A stretch of DNA of 6,229 nt from Puniceicoccales bacterium. GTDB taxonomy: Bacteria > Verrucomicrobiota > Verrucomicrobiia > Opitutales > LL51. The stretch lies in contig JAIRXD010000087.1 of assembly GCA_031268545.1 (NCBI GenBank), forward strand, positions 1 to 6,229, given 5' to 3'. A program made the translations under genes and the position numbers. The notes beneath the pieces are model-generated. The model saw nothing but the letters and a program-made list of their open reading frames with translations, had not been told where the DNA came from and searched no databases. Shown here piece after piece: positions 5,815 to 6,229 of the stretch (its first letter is position 1; each line of letters starts with the position of its first letter).

Positions 5815-6229
5815 ATGCTAGACATTTCTAATAAAAAAAGACTCAATGCATCCATGCCAGCAGTTGTTTTTTCGATTGTTAGTCAGAAATGGGATATGGG
5901 AAAGACTACAACGGCTGTAAATTTGTCCGTATCTTTGACGAAAAAGGGTGTTCGGACGCTGTTGATAGATCTCGACCAGGCAGGTAATGCAACCAAAGGC
6001 CTTGGCTATAAAAGTGAAAATGGTGGAAATTTATATAAGCTATTGCATGGAATCTATGATTTTAATCACGGTTTGAAGAGAACACGCTATGCAAATTTGG
6101 CAATAATTCAATCAGATGAGAATCTAGAGTCAATCGAAATGGAACTCCGGGCCAGCGGTGATTACCTGATGCTCATTCGGGAATCGGTGGGCCGGATAAG
6201 GGATTCTGGAGATTTTGATGCGATTATTT
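5815..6229 (+). CDS. ParA/Soj-family ATPase, N-terminal part, with unusual Walker A motif
   Basis: The first 138 residues of a ParA/MinD-superfamily protein run off the right edge. Typical features are the early P-loop strand, TTTAVNLSVSL, the LLIDLD strand with GNATKGLG, NLAIIQSDENLESIEMEL, and a closing FDAIIF where Walker B (normally followed by DCPP) begins. ParA ATPases bind DNA as ATP dimers and move plasmids, chromosome origins or other cargo. The deviant Walker A is changed: KGGVGKTT reads KWDMGKTT. The signature Lys, the P-loop Lys and the Thr remain, but the Gly pair is Trp-Asp. The following DPQGN reads DQAGN. Nucleotide binding may be altered or lost. The start is uncertain: ATG 5815 has only a weak GAAAAG upstream, while ATG 5854 begins nearer the P-loop as most ParA proteins do but lacks a ribosome site. 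No ParB is within view, so chromosome, plasmid or other roles stay open. Confidence 0.8.
   Translation, partial: MLDISNKKRLNASMPAVVFSIVSQKWDMGKTTTAVNLSVSLTKKGVRTLLIDLDQAGNATKGLGYKSENGGNLYKLLHGIYDFNHGLKRTRYANLAIIQSDENLESIEMELRASGDYLMLIRESVGRIRDSGDFDAII

Overview
The window (about 6.2 kb, moderate GC with AT-rich gaps) holds five protein genes and no recognisable RNA gene, insertion sequence or CRISPR array. The gene set is a NusA elongation factor, an organophosphate:phosphate antiporter of the UhpT/UhpC/GlpT kind, a GH77 (MalQ-like) protein, a signal-peptide-bearing outer-membrane beta-barrel protein and a ParA-type ATPase. This fits a Gram-negative bacterium. A sugar-phosphate antiporter beside a MalQ relative recalls host-associated members of the Chlamydiae/Verrucomicrobia group, but that placement is an inference with low confidence.

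Layout: positions 1-1189 (minus) are nusA, running off the left edge. It carries an apparent one-base insertion inside the KH2 domain. Positions 1190-1488 are an AT-rich divergent promoter region, with candidate nusA promoters on the minus strand and, on the plus strand, an extended -10 promoter for the transporter. The transporter promoter is framed by a perfect 11-bp inverted repeat. Positions 1489-2802 (plus) are the sugar-phosphate transporter. It converges on the GH77-like gene at 2799-4325 (minus), and the two stop codons overlap in a CTAG. Positions 4326-4421 contain a hairpin and a possible promoter. Positions 4422-5603 (minus) are the outer-membrane protein. Positions 5604-5814 are a second divergent regulatory gap with two palindromes. 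From 5815 to the right edge (plus) runs the N-terminal part of a ParA family protein.

How the genes may work together: a barrel protein could admit solutes through the outer membrane, the antiporter could exchange a sugar phosphate for phosphate across the inner membrane, and a GH77 protein belongs to alpha-glucan metabolism. However, the GH77 protein has lost the residues expected at all three catalytic positions, so it is more likely a non-catalytic or repurposed relative than an ordinary amylomaltase. The outer-membrane gene lies upstream of the GH77 gene on the same strand.

The most notable signals are: (1) the nusA frameshift, which lies exactly in a perfect 14-bp palindrome and looks like a quasipalindrome-correction mutation; (2) the GH77 relative with a full-length open frame and an altered active site; (3) a ParA whose Walker A motif reads KWDMGKT instead of KGGVGKT; (4) the operator-like repeat at the transporter promoter. 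No complete new multi-gene system could be recognised.
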